DNA of 64,000 bases from Crocodylus rhombifer (Eukaryota > Chordata > Crocodylia > Crocodylidae): positions 1 to 64,000 of the forward strand of contig JAVSML010018994.1 of the NCBI GenBank assembly GCA_038503035.1, read 5' to 3'. The first letter of the stretch is position 1; each line of letters opens with the position of its first letter. Positions 12,901 to 24,800 of the stretch are shown here, in pieces. The notes under the pieces are model-generated. The model was given only the letters and a program-made list of their open reading frames with translations. It had not been told where the DNA came from and did not search any database. A program made the translations under genes and the position numbers.

Positions 12901-13999
12901 ATGATTTTTTTCTGTGTTATTTATAGAAGAGAAGTGTGACATGGGCAGAAATAACAGTGTGACCCAGGAGCAGAGTAGGGAAAGGGTCACTTCACCAGTT
13001 CCACTCCAAAGATACATTTGGATTCTAAGTGTTTTGGAGAACACTACGTCAGACACAGCTGTGAGTATATCTAGGTGAAATACCATAGAGGCTATGAGTC
13101 AGCAAAGCTCTTACCTGCATTCAGTTTTAAGAATGTGCTTAAATACTTTGCCAAACTGGGATCACAATCAATGGTCTGCAGTTGTAACTATGGCACCTAA
13201 ATGCACAGTGAAATAATGCAGCACACCATGTTTTTATCTGAAGGAAGTGTTGCACTTGACATCTGTGCATCTGTGGCTAGGATTTTAGGAACTCTGTACA
13301 TGTGCTCTCACTCACTCAAGTATATTTGATGTTCATACTGAAAAAATGGTTTGGGGCTTTTTGTTTTCCCCTCTTGTTCTCTCTTGCCACCCATCCCCAG
13401 TACAGGAGAAGCCTTTCTGCTTTTATTAAAGACAAACTAGTTAAGAAGTACTTGGTTGACACATTACAGACTTTGAAACACAACAGACTTTGAAGAGTCA
13501 TGCAACTATTCATGTTTCTATGGCACTTCTTTCTTTCCATGCTGTTTTCGGACAAGATGTGTTTATGTAAAAGATGCATGTGGTACCCTCTATGTGTGTG
13601 TCTGTCTCAGCCTTACAGGCATAGGAATTGCGTACTAGCTATTTCCAGGCAGACAGTGTTCTTAGACCTTTCTCTGTAGATGCCAGTTAGAAGATTAGCG
13701 TCTTTTCTCTCCCTCTTTGCTATTAAATAGTCACACAAAAGCTGAGCTGAAAAATTGCTCTCTCCATGGTGTTGGACAAAGACAGACAATAGATCATCAT
13801 CATTTACTATACTCAAATCCTATTAATCAGAGATTAATGAGAACATGTCTAGAGGGGGAGAAATTACCAGAATGTGGGCATATTGGCTTGTTACTCATGT
13901 AACATCTGCTCGAGCTTTACCTTTAGTGTCATGTCATCTTTTATCACATTGAAATAATGTTTGCTCCAGAAGCATAATTAAGATAATGGGCCCTTCCCT
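6901..13999. other. Mostly unique non-coding DNA
   Basis: I see no exon, RNA gene or long element here. Notable details are a TC-rich then T-rich microsatellite at 10783-10823, a GC-rich patch at about 11255-11670 that looks repeat-derived but that I cannot name, and a palindromic relic near 9719-9750. A hAT-like 'GTAGGGGTGCAACTGG' end lies near 9576, without a clear partner. Two overlapping open frames on the minus strand at 12352-12736 have no recognisable domain. Confidence 0.5.
10783..10823. repeat. TC/T-rich microsatellite
   Basis: A run of T is followed by seven or more CT units and then about 14 T residues. It is simple low-complexity DNA. Confidence 0.9.
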
Positions 14000-15100
14000 T
14001 TGCAATTACTGAGATACAGTAGGATTATATTTCTTAGCCATTTGCCTTTAAAAAAAATCCCTCAACCACTTTCTGAATGCGTCTCGCTGTCATATTTATT
14101 GTTTTATTAATGGCAACATAGTTACAGGAATTATTATAGAATAATTTACTTTATTATTTGTTATTATTAATTGTATTTATTTCTTCCTTTTCCCCCTGAA
14201 AAATACATGATTAAACATAATGTATAAAAATGGGGCCAAAGTTTAGCTTTTATTTTTTATAATTTAAACAACTGTTCCAGCTTCCAGAGTAACTATTAGT
14301 CTTCATTAAGTTGTACAACAACAGTGCCCAAAAAAGCATATTATTTATTTTGCAAGATTTACACTGTCTTTTAAAAAAACTAAATCTGTAACTGAATCAT
14401 ACCTCATTTTTTCCCATAAAATCATCCTTTTAGTGTTCTCTTTTTTAAAGAGTGTTGTTAACCAAGGCAGCTTGGTGTGCATATTGAATTAATATGTTTG
14501 ACCAGCTATCCTGGAGTGAATCTTCTTGTTGCATTAAGTCCCCTGTTTGCCATTAAGACCTGGAATTTGAAGTTTAGGGTTTAAGTAATTAGTCTTCTTG
14601 TGGTCTCCTAATGTTGTGATCCCCTAATATGGGGGAGGCTATGGGAAGCATACATAGTAAAGCAATTACATTTGTAATCCGCCTACAAATAAGGAAGGAC
14701 TGCAATCTATACGTGTGATCATGTATTTTAAAAATTAATTGGCCCTTGTTCTTAACGTCCTGAGTGCTTACTCGTCTCTGCTGGAGGTCAGCCCTGATTA
14801 GAGCTCAGGCTGGCATGCTGGATTAGCCGTGATCTAAGGCTTTGTGATTAAGCAATGATTCAGCACCACAGGGACAGGAACAGCTCCGCAAACCAGAGCC
14901 GCCAGGCCTGTGGGAGTGGGGATTGCAGAGAGCTTCTTAATTAAATTTTAATTATTGCTAATTAGAACTACTCCAGACCTTTTTTTTAATCTACCCAAAA
15001 GAAAGACAAATACTGATCCTGCTTTTTTCTTATTCTGTTAATTAGTGTCATGAGGAGAACCTTGAAAGAGCTGGGTCAGGCCCAGGCAGCACCCAAGCGT
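14000..15100. other. AT-rich block, candidate conserved non-coding element
   Basis: This stretch has no repeat signature that I recognise. It holds dense homeodomain-type cores, for example TTAATTAAATTTTAATTATT and GCTAATTAGAAC near 14937-14967, next to a GC-balanced, CAG/CTG-rich segment at 14760-14930. Such texture is common in conserved vertebrate enhancers. No conservation could be measured here, so this is inference. Confidence 0.35.
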
Positions 15101-15850
15101 GAAGGCTGCTCGCCCGCAGGTGGGCCGGAGCGGGACGTGGCAAACGTTCAGCTCTGAGGGGAGTATTTTTTGGAGTCACATTTCTTTGCTTCTGTGAGGA
15201 CACCAACTCAAAGGCTCAAAACAAAACTGACTGAGCACAGCAGGCACTTTTGAAAATAGCAGTAGGTGCCCAGCAGCACCTTTGGTGCCAAATACCTTGA
15301 AGAACATGCGTCTGAATCTCTCTGGCCTAGACTGAAAAGGAGGTGACATAATGAAGAAGAGTTTAAAATATTTCTGACCCTTTAAAAACTTCTGCCCCCT
15401 TGGTTACATGCTTAAGGTCTCTATATAGTGCATGGGGACAGTTAGAAGTGTTGAGGACATGGACATGTTTCCCAGGGCATAGATGGTCCATTCTGCATTC
15501 CTGGGAGATGTATTCCTTCACTGGGGCTTTACGGTTCATAACCCTGTCCTGAAGGCAGGCACCTAAGCACAGACTTTCAAAACCTCAGCAGAGGTCATGC
15601 CTTTCTTTTAAAGTACAGCCAGAAAAAAGAAGTGGTGGCCTGCCTTTGAAGTGTTCAAAACATGTGGGGGCCATATAACTATATAGATAGATCACCTACC
15701 ATCTCCACGTAACTCAGACAGCAAATTCATATTTGAACATCTGCAGAAGAAACACCAAAGCTGCTACAAACGCTAGTGTCTTTATTTTAAATAATGAAGT
15801 GCATGCTTCAGTATTGGGTTTGATGGTGAGACCTTAGATGTATTAACTTA

Positions 15851-18557
15851 GATTTCATAGATTTCATAGACATCAGGGCTGGAAGGGACCTCGGGAGATC
15901 ATCAAGTCCAGCCCCCTGCCCAAAGGGCAGGAAGTCAGTTGGGGTCATAGGATCCCAGCAAGATAAGCATCCAATTTACTCCTGAAGGTGTTCAATATAG
16001 GTGCTTGAATCACCTCCGATGGCAGACTGTTCCAGACCTTGGGGGCTCAGACAGTAAAGAAATTCTTCCTTATGTCCACCCTGAAATGGTCTTGCAGGAG
16101 TTTATAACCGTTTGACCTAGTCATCCCTTGGGGCGCTCTGGTGAATAAATGTTCCCCCAGATCCTGGTGGTCACCCCTGATAAACTTATAGGTGGCCATC
16201 AGATCACCCCTGAGCCTGCGCTCTTCCAGGCTAAAGAGTCCCATGTCTCTCAGCCTATCATCATAAGATCTGTTTTCCTGACCTCTGATCATGCGCATGG
16301 CTCTCCTCTGGACTCTCTCAAGCTTCTCCACATCCTTTTTGAATTGTGGAGCCCAAAACTGGATGCAGTACTCCAGCTGCGGCCTCACCAAGGCCAAGTA
16401 CAAGGGGAGAACGACGTCCCGGGATTTGCTCGAGAAGCATCTATGGATGCAAGCCAGCGTTTTGGTCGCTTTACTAGCCGCAGCATCGCATTGCAGGCTC
16501 ATGTTCATCTTGTGGTCAATGATGACCCCCAAGTCTCTTTCTTCTGTAGTGCTATCCAACGTAGCACTGCCGAGCCTATAAGGGTGCTGCAGGTTTTTCC
16601 TCCCAAGGTGGAGAACCTTGCATTTTTCGGTGTGAAACACCATCAGGTTCTCGTCTGCCCATTTGCTGAGCTTGTCCAGATCAGCCTGGATCACCCGCCT
16701 ATCTTCTGGAGTGGATGCTTTGCCCCAAAGTTTGGTGTCATCGGCGAACTTGGCCAGTCCACTCCTGACTCCAATGTCCACATCATTAATGAAGATGTTG
16801 AACAGTATGGGTTCAAGGACAGAGCCCTGAGGGACCCCACTGGTCACAGGGCACCACGATGAGTGACTGCCATCAATTACAACCCTCGGGGTCCGACCAC
16901 GGAGCCAATTTCCCAGCCAGCGGATCGTGGTGGAGCCAAGGCCACAACTGGCCAGTTTGGCCAAGAGGTGATCATGGGATACCAGATCAAAAGCTTTTCT
17001 GAAGTCAAGATATATGACATCAGTCTCTTCTCCCTTGTCCAGGTGATAGGTCACCTGGTCGTAGAAGGAAATGAGATTGGTCAAACAAGACCTACCCGCA
17101 ACAAACCCGTGCTGGCTATCCCTTAGGATGTTAGCCTAGGCCAGTCCATCAAGGATGGCCTCCTTAATAAACTTTTCTAAGATCTTCCCCAGGATAGAAG
17201 TCAGGCTAATGGGCCTGTAGTTAGCCAGATCCACTCTCCTCCCTTTCTTGAAGATCGGCACCACATTAGCCTTCTTCCAGTCTTCGGGCACTACACCAGA
17301 GCGCCAGGAGTTTTCAAAGATCCGTGCCAGGGGCTGGGCTATGATGCTCGCCAGCTCCTTGAGTACCCTGGGGTGCAGATTGTCAGGGCCGGCTGACTTG
17401 AAGGTATCCAGCTTCTCAAGGTGTTCCGTCACGAGGTCAGCATTGATGGAGGGTAGGGGATCCCCATCACCCGGATCTCCCTGTCCCATAGCAGGCATGG
17501 GCGTCCCATGCAACTGATGAAAGGCTGACGCAAAGTACCTATTTAATAGGTTGGCTTTTTCCTGGGCATCAGTTGTCAGTTGCCCCATCTGGTTTAGCAG
17601 GGGTCCAACATTGCCCTTGCTTTTCCTCCGGCTCCCCACGTATCTGAAAAAGGACTTTTTGTTGTCCTTGATGCTTGAAGCTAGTTGGAGTTCAGTTGCA
17701 GCCTTGGCTTTCCTGGTTTGCTCCCTGCAGGACCGGACCAGTGCAGAATAATCCTCCTTGGAGGTGAATCCCGTCCTCCATCCTTTGTAGGGTTTGCTTT
17801 TTAGCTGCAGGAGGTCCGCTAGGTCCCTGGAGAGCCAGGAGGGCTGCTGTGCCTTCTTGCTGCCTTTCCTCCGTGTTGGAATAGATTTAGCTTGTGCATT
17901 GAGGATCGCTTCCTTGAGAAGCAACCACTCTTCTTGAACTCCCATCTCCCTGGGGTCACAGTCCCTAAGGGCCTGACCGACAAGTCTCTTGAGCTTGTCA
18001 AAGTCGGCTTTTCTGATGTCAAGGACTTCTGTGTTGCTGACTGACTTGCCAGCTTTACGGCGGATGGTGAAGGTGATCAGCTCGTGGTCACTGTCACCCA
18101 GCTTCCCATTGATCACTAGGTCGCCGATTAGGTCTTCCCCTGTAGCCAGTACCAGGTCGAACAGCGCTTTGCCTCTCGTTGGCCCATAGACTTCTTGAGT
18201 CAGGTAGAGGTCATCCACGCACGAGAGAAAGCTTTGCGACCGCTCAGATTTTGCTGAGTGATCTTCCCAGGAGATGTCCAGGTAATTGAAGTCACCCATG
18301 ACAACCAAGGTCCTGGAGCAAGCAGCCTCAGTCAGTTCCCAGGTGAACTCTTGGTCAAGCTCAGGACTTTGAGTGGGAGGTCTGTAGTAGACTCCCACCG
18401 TTGTGTCCCCTGTGCCGTATTTCCCACAAATTTTTACCCAGAGGGTCTCTAGCTGTCCATGCTGGTCGCCAACATCAGCTTGCAGGGACATGTAGCTTTC
18501 CTTCACATAGAGAGCTACACCCCCGCCCCTTTTGTCAACACAATCCCTCCTGTACTT
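15851..18557 (-). mobile_element. CR1 LINE, 5'-truncated, nearly complete ORF2
   Basis: This is a chicken-repeat-1 retrotransposon on the minus strand. Its 3' end lies at 15851, where the sense strand finishes in two TATGAAATC units, and its 5' truncation lies near 18557 inside the endonuclease domain. The 3' UTR contains the family phrase that reads GGCTGGAAGGGACC on the plus strand. It is the longest CR1 coding remnant in the window, broken only by in-frame stops, and is closely related to the copy at 59077-60886. Confidence 0.95.
16047..18557 (-). pseudogene. CR1 ORF2 (endonuclease, reverse transcriptase) with premature stops
   Basis: ORF2 would nick target DNA and copy the element RNA into it. 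Reading leftwards, the endonuclease part starts at KRGGGVALYV and includes MGDFNYLD and GDSDHELI. The reverse transcriptase follows, with [36 protein letters not shown] and the catalytic FADD at about 16737-16748. A linker/thumb region ends in DIRKNFFTV. The frame is broken by an amber stop at codon GLA*ANIL near 17131, where the sister copy has Gln. It ends at a TGA after FFTV, beyond which homology continues (APKVWNSLP). The first ~100 residues of the endonuclease are missing. It is inactive. Confidence 0.93.
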
Positions 18558-18668
18558 GATTAAAAGCAAGAGTTTAAACTTACTGGGTCCCCTCATTTAT
18601 TCTGGTGCAAATCAAGAGCAGCTCCATTAACTTAAATGGACAGGCTCTAGTGTAAAACAGGTGTAACT
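18558..18668. repeat. Spacer with palindromic ancient repeat relic
   Basis: Between the CR1 and the Harbinger element lies CAGCTCCATTAACTT then AAATGGACAGGCTC and GGTGTAAC. This resembles an old palindromic amniote repeat built on CTCCATTGACTTCAATGG, also seen near 9725 and 58376. Confidence 0.35.
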
Positions 18669-19280
18669 GGGTGCATCTACACATGCATTTGATCTGAGAT
18701 CAGTTTACTTGCAAGTAAACATTCCCGGGCAGACATCTACACATGCCAGGACTAGGCAGCAGATTTGCTGCTCTTGGCACCAAACTAGTGCCACTTTCTG
18801 CAGCCCTGCAATGGTCTCCTGGTGCCACCGAGGGAGCTCCAGGCTCTGGCTGCAGCTACCAGAATCCCACTTGAAAAGCCAGTCCCATTCTCTGCTCCCT
18901 GACCAGCCACTTTCCTGGCAAGGAGCAGCGTGCACAGCACAGGGGCAGCACATGGCAGATCTTTCCTCACCACCTCTGCCTCCCTGCACCATGGGTGCTC
19001 CAGTCCCTGACTCTGGCAGTGGCAAACAGCACACTGGGCTCCTGCTGGACACCATGCTAACCTGCTGTGCCAACTGACAGTGGCCCACAGCTGCCTGGCC
19101 TCTCCTGGCTCCCCCTTGTGCAGTGACCACCTGCCTGGCCCCACTGCACCATCCCAGGGCCACCACTGCTGCACAGCTGCTACCTGGGCCCCATCCAGCT
19201 GTCCAGACCCTGGCAGGGATGCTGACATACTGCTGGATGCCACTCCTGGGGCTGCTCTTGCCCTCCTGGGCCTCCAGACC

Positions 19281-20062
19281 CCCTGCCTCTGGGCCCACTA
19301 GGCCAGCCAGGACTGGTGGCTGCATGTCATCCAGCAGGCCCAGTTTGCCACACCCACTAACCATTGTTCTGTGGGCCATCTCTTTGGGGTGGGCAAGGCC
19401 ACCTCCAAGAAGGCCGTCTTGGAGGTGTGTGGCATCCTCCAAGACATGCTGGGGTACACGGGCTCCATGTACATGAGCCCCTGGTGGCGGTGGCAGGGTT
19501 CTATGCCTTGGGGTCCCCCCAGTGCATCAGTGCCCTGAATGGGACCCATATCCCCATCACCTGCCCAACCCACAGCAACCGGCCCTACCACAGCCAGAGA
19601 GGGCTTTCACTTTGTAGTGCTCCAGGCCATTCGTGGACCCCTGTGGTACCTTCACACATGTGAGTGCTGGCTGAGCAGGCAGTGCCCATGGTGTCCACTG
19701 TCAGGCCTGGTGCAGAGTGGCCATTTTGTACTGGGGGTGCTGGACCTGAAGCTGGGCACTGTGGTAGTCCCACCTCTCCTCAACAGGGACCCCACCTAAC
19801 TGCTCCTGCCCTGGCTCCTGTCACCCAGCTGGACCTCAGCCAGACCTACTTTAATCGGTGCCTGGGCTGGACCCATGCCCTGGTGCAGTGCACCGTTGGG
19901 CACCCCAAAGGAGGCTGACACATCCTTACCATCTGCCTTGAATTCGCCAATGACAACCTCACCCAGGTCATCGTCGCAGCCTCCAAGCTAAATAATATCT
20001 GCAAAGCCCAGGGGGAGCTCTTCCATGAGGCCTGGGCAGAGGAGGCATGGCAGACAGAAGCC
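19281..20062 (+). pseudogene. HARBI1-like DDE transposase relic
   Basis: Three frames must be joined to read it. First comes DWWLHVIQQAQFATP with HLFGVGKATSKKAVLEVCG (from 19311). Then GFYALGSPQCISALNGTHIP with HSNRPYHSQRG (to about 19590). Then FHFVVLQAI with an imperfect THVC-like stretch and LLNRDP (to 19799). Last come YFNRCLGWTHALVQC and FANDNLTQVIVAA...LNNICKAQG (to 20062). These follow the PIF/Harbinger DDE order, including the C-terminal LHNI-like motif. The first catalytic Asp is Asn (codon at 19538) and the catalytic Glu is Gln (codon at 19886), while the middle Asp is kept (19788). Frameshifts and stops also make it dead. It is transposon-derived, not the domesticated host gene HARBI1. 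Confidence 0.82.
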
Positions 20063-20301
20063 ACCTGGCAGTGGGACACCACTTGCAGTGGCAGCGACAG
20101 TGGCAGGCTCCCCCTGCCAAGGTGCTGGGTGAGCTGCACACCTGCCACTGGCAGAGCTGACACATCAGTAGGACCCTGGCTGTGGGTAGCAGCAATCCTG
20201 AGCCTGAATCCAGTCTGCCAAGTGTGGCCTCTCCCCTGCATTCAGCTACAGGACCTGCAGAGCCATAAGAAAGAAGCTGTTTGTGAGAGCTTGCAACATG
20301 G

Positions 20302-20390
20302 ATTCATAGATGTTAGGGTAGGAAGGGACCTCTATAGATCAAGTCCAACCCCCTGCATTTCTCAGATAAGATGCTCTGTGGCAGAGACTG
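20302..20390 (-). mobile_element. CR1 3'-end fragment
   Basis: The text ATTCATAGATGTTAGGG, then AGGAAGGGACC and CAACCCCCTGC is the reversed CR1 3' UTR. Only the last 60-90 bases are present. It interrupts the Harbinger element. Confidence 0.75.
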
Positions 20391-21152
20391 TGGACTGCCC
20401 AGCCTCAGATTGGGGGTTGGGCATGCATGAGTGCCCAGGGATCATGGTAAGTTAGCCAAGCAGGGCCAGGGCCAGGCAGCTGCTGCCTGAGCCCCCCATC
20501 CCCACTCACTCCCCAGGGGCAAGTGGGCCACTGGGTGTGAGCAGCCTGCCTCCCCTGCCCCATTCCCAAGCTGGGACATACCAGGCTCCTAGTAGCATCT
20601 GCTGCCATAGCTCCAGATCCCACCACCTCTCCTTCTCCTGCAGGCCAGCCGCTCATGCTGCTACCCAGCTCACAGCACCTAGGCTCAGGAGGCTTGGGAC
20701 TCCTGGATGACTGGAACAATAAGCTGCCCATGCCCTCACCCTCATTACAGGGAGCCTCTCTGGAGAGGTACCCTAGGGTCAACCTCCCACCCTCCCATGC
20801 TAGTACTGCACCCCGAGCATAGCCCTGCTCTGCATGTCACAGGCAGTGCATAAGGAGATGTTTGCATGGACTGAGGGGTGTCCAACGCTCTACACCCTGC
20901 TGTTGCTGATCACCATGGTGCCCTGGGTGCACCTGCATACCTGGCATAGGACCCTGAGCTTCAACAACATTGGGAAACCAAGCCTAGTCTGCCCCATAAC
21001 CTCCACCACCACTTGAAGGGCTACCTGTGGCTGCACTACATGCCCCTGCCCCCCACAGCTGAGAAGGACATTGCTGTTGGCACTGATGCATTCCTCAGTG
21101 TACAAGAGGCCAATGCCCACCGAGCTGTGGGGCCATGGGATGCTCAGTAAAG

Positions 21153-23283
21153 TTTTCATAGTTTTATAGTTTGTAGGGTCAGAAGAGACCTGAGCAGATC
21201 ATCAAGTCTGACCCCCTGCCATGGCAGGAAAGAGTACTGCGATCAAACAACCCCAGCAAGGTGTTCATCCAGCCTCCTCTTAAAGACCCCCAGGGTAGGA
21301 GCCAGTACGACTTCTCTTGGAAGTTGGTTCCAGATCCTAGCCACCCTGACAGTGAAGTAGCACCTCCTGATATCTAGTCTGAATCTACCCTCTGCCAACT
21401 TGTGACCGTTATTCCTAGTCACTCCTGGTAGTGCTCGGGGGGAACAGGGACTCCCCCCAATGCCTGCTGGTCCCCTCTGACTAGTTTGTAAATGGCCACT
21501 AGATCCCCCCTCAGCCTTCTCTTGTGGAGGCTGAACAGGTTCAGGTCCCATAGCCTCTCCTTGTAGGGCCTGCCTTGTTGCCCGCTGATCATGAGAGTGG
21601 CCCTCCTCTGGACCCTCTCCATGTTGTCCACATCCCTCTTGAAGTGCAGTGCCCAGAACTGGACGCAGTACTCCAGCTGCAGCCTGACCAGCGCTGCATA
21701 GAGGAGGAGGATCAGGTCCTTGGATCTGCTTAGATGCATCTGTGGATGCATGACAAGGTGTGGTTGGCCTTCCTGACTGCATCCCCACACTGCCGGCCCA
21801 TGTTCATCTTGGCATCAATGATGACTCCAAGATCCTTTTCTGCCTCTGCACTGACGAGAAGGGAGTTCCGCAGCCTGTAGGTATGGTGCTGGTTCTTCCT
21901 CCCCAGGTGCATCACTTTGCACTTGTCAGTGTTGAATCCCATCCTATTCTCATCCACCCACCCTGTAACCTGTCCAGGTCCGATTGCAGCCTATTCCTCC
22001 CTTCTAGCACGCCCACATCCCCCCACATCTTAGTGTTATCAGCAAATTTGAACAGGGTGCTATTTACCCCCTTGTCCAAATCACTGATGAAGATGTTGAA
22101 CAGTGTGGGCCTGAGGACCGAGCCCTGCGGGACCCCACTGCCCACATCCCTCCAGGTCGAAAATGAGCCATCCACCACCACTCTCTTGGTGCAGACCTTC
22201 AGCCAGTTATTGACCCATTTGACTGTGTGGGTGTCGACACCACAGTCCCTCAGTTTTTTAATGAGAACGGGGTGAGAGACAGTGTCGAAGGCCTTCCAAA
22301 AGTCCAGGAAGACTATGTCCACTGCTATCCCTGCATCTAAGGATTTGGTGACCTGGTCATAGAAGGCCACCAGGTTGGTCTGACCGGACCTGCCTCTAAT
22401 GAACCCGTGTTGGTTGCCCCTAAGAAAAAGCTCCCCTGCTGGCCCCTCATGGACATGTGCCAGGATAATTCTCTCAAAAAGCTTACCCAGGATTGAGGTA
22501 AGACTAACTGGCCTATAGTTTCCCAGGTCCTCCTTCCTCCCCTTTTTGAAGATGAGAACCATATTGGCCCTCGTCTGGCACCACACCAGAGCACCACAAG
22601 GGCTCGTAAAGCCGTGCCAGGGGTCCCGCAATGACCTCAGCTAATTCCCTCAGCACTCTGGGGTGGAGATCGTCCAGACCAGCTGATTTAAATACATCCA
22701 GTCCCTCCAGAAGTTCCCTGATGAGATCCTCCCTGACCTATGGCCTAGGTGCGCCTCCCCTGGGGCGTGAGGGGGTCCCGGTGCGGGGGCTGATTCGGTC
22801 CCTGCTCAGGAAAATGGAGGCAAAGAAGTCATTAAATAGGCTGGCTTTGTCATCTGGTGTGACGACCAAATTTCCCAGTGTGTCTTGCAGGGGCCCCACA
22901 CTACCCGGTACCTTCTTTTTGCCCTCTATGTATTTAAAAAAGGATTTCTTGTTGTCCTTGATCCAGGAAGCTAGTCCCAGTTCCATCTCCGCCTTGGCCT
23001 TCCTGACTGCCCCCCTGCATCCCTGAGCAACCGCAATATAATCCTCCCTGGTGATGGCCCCTCCCTTCCATTGGGTGTGCACCTCCCTTTTAGCAAGGAG
23101 ACATTCCCAGATGCTTTTGGTGAGCCATGGGGGCTTTTGCACCCTCCTGCCCCCTTTGACCCGTGTTGGGATTACCTTCCTTTGGGCTTGGAGGATCGTC
23201 TCCTTAAGAAGCGACCACTCTTCTTGGACACCTGGCTCCCCTCCCCTCCGGAACCTCAGTGCTTCCCTGACTAGTCTCCTGCC
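21153..23283 (-). mobile_element. CR1 LINE inserted in the Harbinger element, 5'-truncated
   Basis: The 3' end at 21153 carries TTTTCATAGTTTTATAG and the CR1 3' UTR. Going right, broken frames encode the ORF2 C-terminus (FTVRVARIWNQLP), the linker with QLEYCVQFWA, and the reverse transcriptase with [25 protein letters not shown] and GVPQGSVL. The catalytic box reads FADN instead of FADD. The fragment stops at about 23283 in the EN-RT linker (WLTKSIWECLLAKR). Several frameshifts separate the pieces. This subfamily (3' UTR phrase GTAGGGTCAGAA) differs from the 15.9 kb copy and matches the copy at 35031. Confidence 0.93.
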
Positions 23284-23799
23284 TCCCTACATGCTGTGGG
23301 GGGGGAACCCAAGGGCAGGAGCCAGGACAAGGAGGGCCCTCCCCTCAGTGCCAACCTTACCATGTGGCTGGTGTGACCAGTGGCTCCACTCTGTCCTGGC
23401 TGGCAGAGATGGTGTGTGGCTCCAGGCAATGTCCTTGGATAGTGGGGTGTGGCATGTGGGAGTCCAGCCAGCGGTGCCTCCCAGGGAGAAACTAGTGCTG
23501 CTGACAGTCACATAGCTGGCAGCACCTCATGACTGGGGCTGGGATGGGGCTGTGGACCTGTCACAGCAGGTGCTGGTCCAGAATCCCTGAGCTGCTGGTG
23601 GAGACTGCAGCTGGGGATCTCATTGGGATGGGCTGTTGCAGGCCCAAGGGAACCTCCCCCAGTGACATCACCATAAATGCCAGGCCAGGGTGGGGGCTCA
23701 GGCAGACTGCCTGCACTGCTGTACACAGCATGGCTGCAGCCTGGGCCCTGGGATGTGAGGATCACTGTCAGTTGGTGCATAAAGGTCATGGATTTGCAG

Positions 23800-24074
23800 G
23801 CACTCCCTGACTGATGATTGTGGTCGCTTACAGTAACCCACTATGCCCCTAAGGCCTTGACCTTTATGTGGCACTGCCGTGCCAACTGGTCATGCCCGCA
23901 CTCCTGTATCCAGACTGACAGCCCCTCATAGATATGGATGTTGGAGCACCTGCCCCGCATGAACTGGCACTGCGCCTCCACCTCTCACCACTGTACCACA
24001 AAGTCACCAGCCTCCTCTATGGAGCAGTTGGGATCCCAGGTGGTGGGCATGAGCATGGGTGAAGACGATGCCAT
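23800..24074 (-). pseudogene. Myb/SANT-like gene relic of the Harbinger element
   Basis: From an ATG at 24074 the minus strand reads MASSSPM, then TTWDPNCSIEEAGDFVVQW, a TGA stop, RCSNIHIYEGLSVWIQECG, and DQLARQCHIKVKALG, a TAG stop, and DHNHQSG in one uninterrupted phase. The spacing of Trp residues and the QCHIKVKAL helix follow the Myb/SANT-like DNA-binding domain of PIF/Harbinger accessory proteins (QCRTKVKAL in intact ones). That protein helps bring the transposase to the nucleus and to DNA. It lies convergent with the transposase, as in other two-gene Harbinger elements. Two in-frame stops inactivate it. Confidence 0.75.
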
Positions 24075-24800
24075 CTGGAATCCCAGGCCCTTATTTTTAC
24101 TTGAATTTAAGACACAAGCTATCTTAAGAACAAACATGTGCATCTAAAAAGTGTTTCAGGGTTCTGTGCTCTCAGGCCTGGGCATCTGCCTGCAGAGCCC
24201 AATGGACTGACAACTGCATGGCAAGGCAATGCCCCACAGCATCTGCAGGCTCCTGGCAAGCTGCACGCAGCTGGAGCTGGCCCTGGCAGCCAGAAGCTGT
24301 CTGCAGCTGGGTCTGGGTGCTGGCAGGAGCCTGCAGTACTGTGCAGCACCCTGCAGGCCTGGACAGTGCAGGCCAAGCAGCCACAAAGCACTGTGGTACC
24401 AGGCAACAGTGCTGGAGTCCAGGCAGGCTGGCACAGCTGGCCTGTAGCCTGCCCAGGAAGACAAAGCAACCTGGAGTGACCTCAGGCTCCCTATATGTGT
24501 GCCCCAGGGCTCAAAATGCTTGCAGCCTTTTAAGAGCCTGAGGCTGGAGCTGCCATAGTGGCAGCCCAGCCCTAGGGCAGGAGAGGCTTCTGGCCTGGAG
24601 CTATCCTCAAGCCAGACCCCTAGTGCTGGGGCTGACTCAGAGCAAATTTGTTTCCTGTTGGCATCTACACGTATGTTGGCAAATTTCCTCGTGATTAGCA
24701 TCAGGTACTGTACAGTAAGCATGTGCACATGTAGACGTGCACACTAACTGCACAATAAACTACACTACTGTGCAGTAAAGCATCTCATGTAGATGTGCCC

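Larger units (their letters stand above)
18669..24800. mobile_element. Decayed two-gene PIF/Harbinger DNA transposon, split by CR1 insertions
   Basis: The left end reads GGGTGCATCTACACATGC and the inverted right end GGGCACATCTACATGAG, agreeing at 11 of the first 13 bases. Inside are a broken HARBI1-like transposase on plus (19281-20062) and a broken Myb/SANT-like gene on minus (23800-24074), the two proteins that autonomous PIF/Harbinger elements carry. CR1 copies at 20302-20390 and 21153-23283 were inserted later. Without them the element is about 3.9 kb. No clean 3-base target duplication was found at the ends as drawn, so the boundaries may be a few bases off. Related ends occur in MITEs at 27474, 28544 and 29467. 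Confidence 0.8.

Noticed and set aside
16149..16862. 237-codon plus-strand open frame
   Set aside because: It is the antisense shadow of CR1 ORF2 and recurs in the sister copy at 59544-60062. It lacks any domain of its own.
18705..19442. 245-codon minus-strand open frame
   Set aside because: It is antisense to the Harbinger transposase region in GC-rich DNA and shows no family motif; the plus-strand transposase explains the sequence.
19281..20062. Host HARBI1 gene
   Set aside because: The frame is broken, catalytic residues are changed, and it sits between transposon ends with a Myb/SANT-like partner, so it is a transposon copy.
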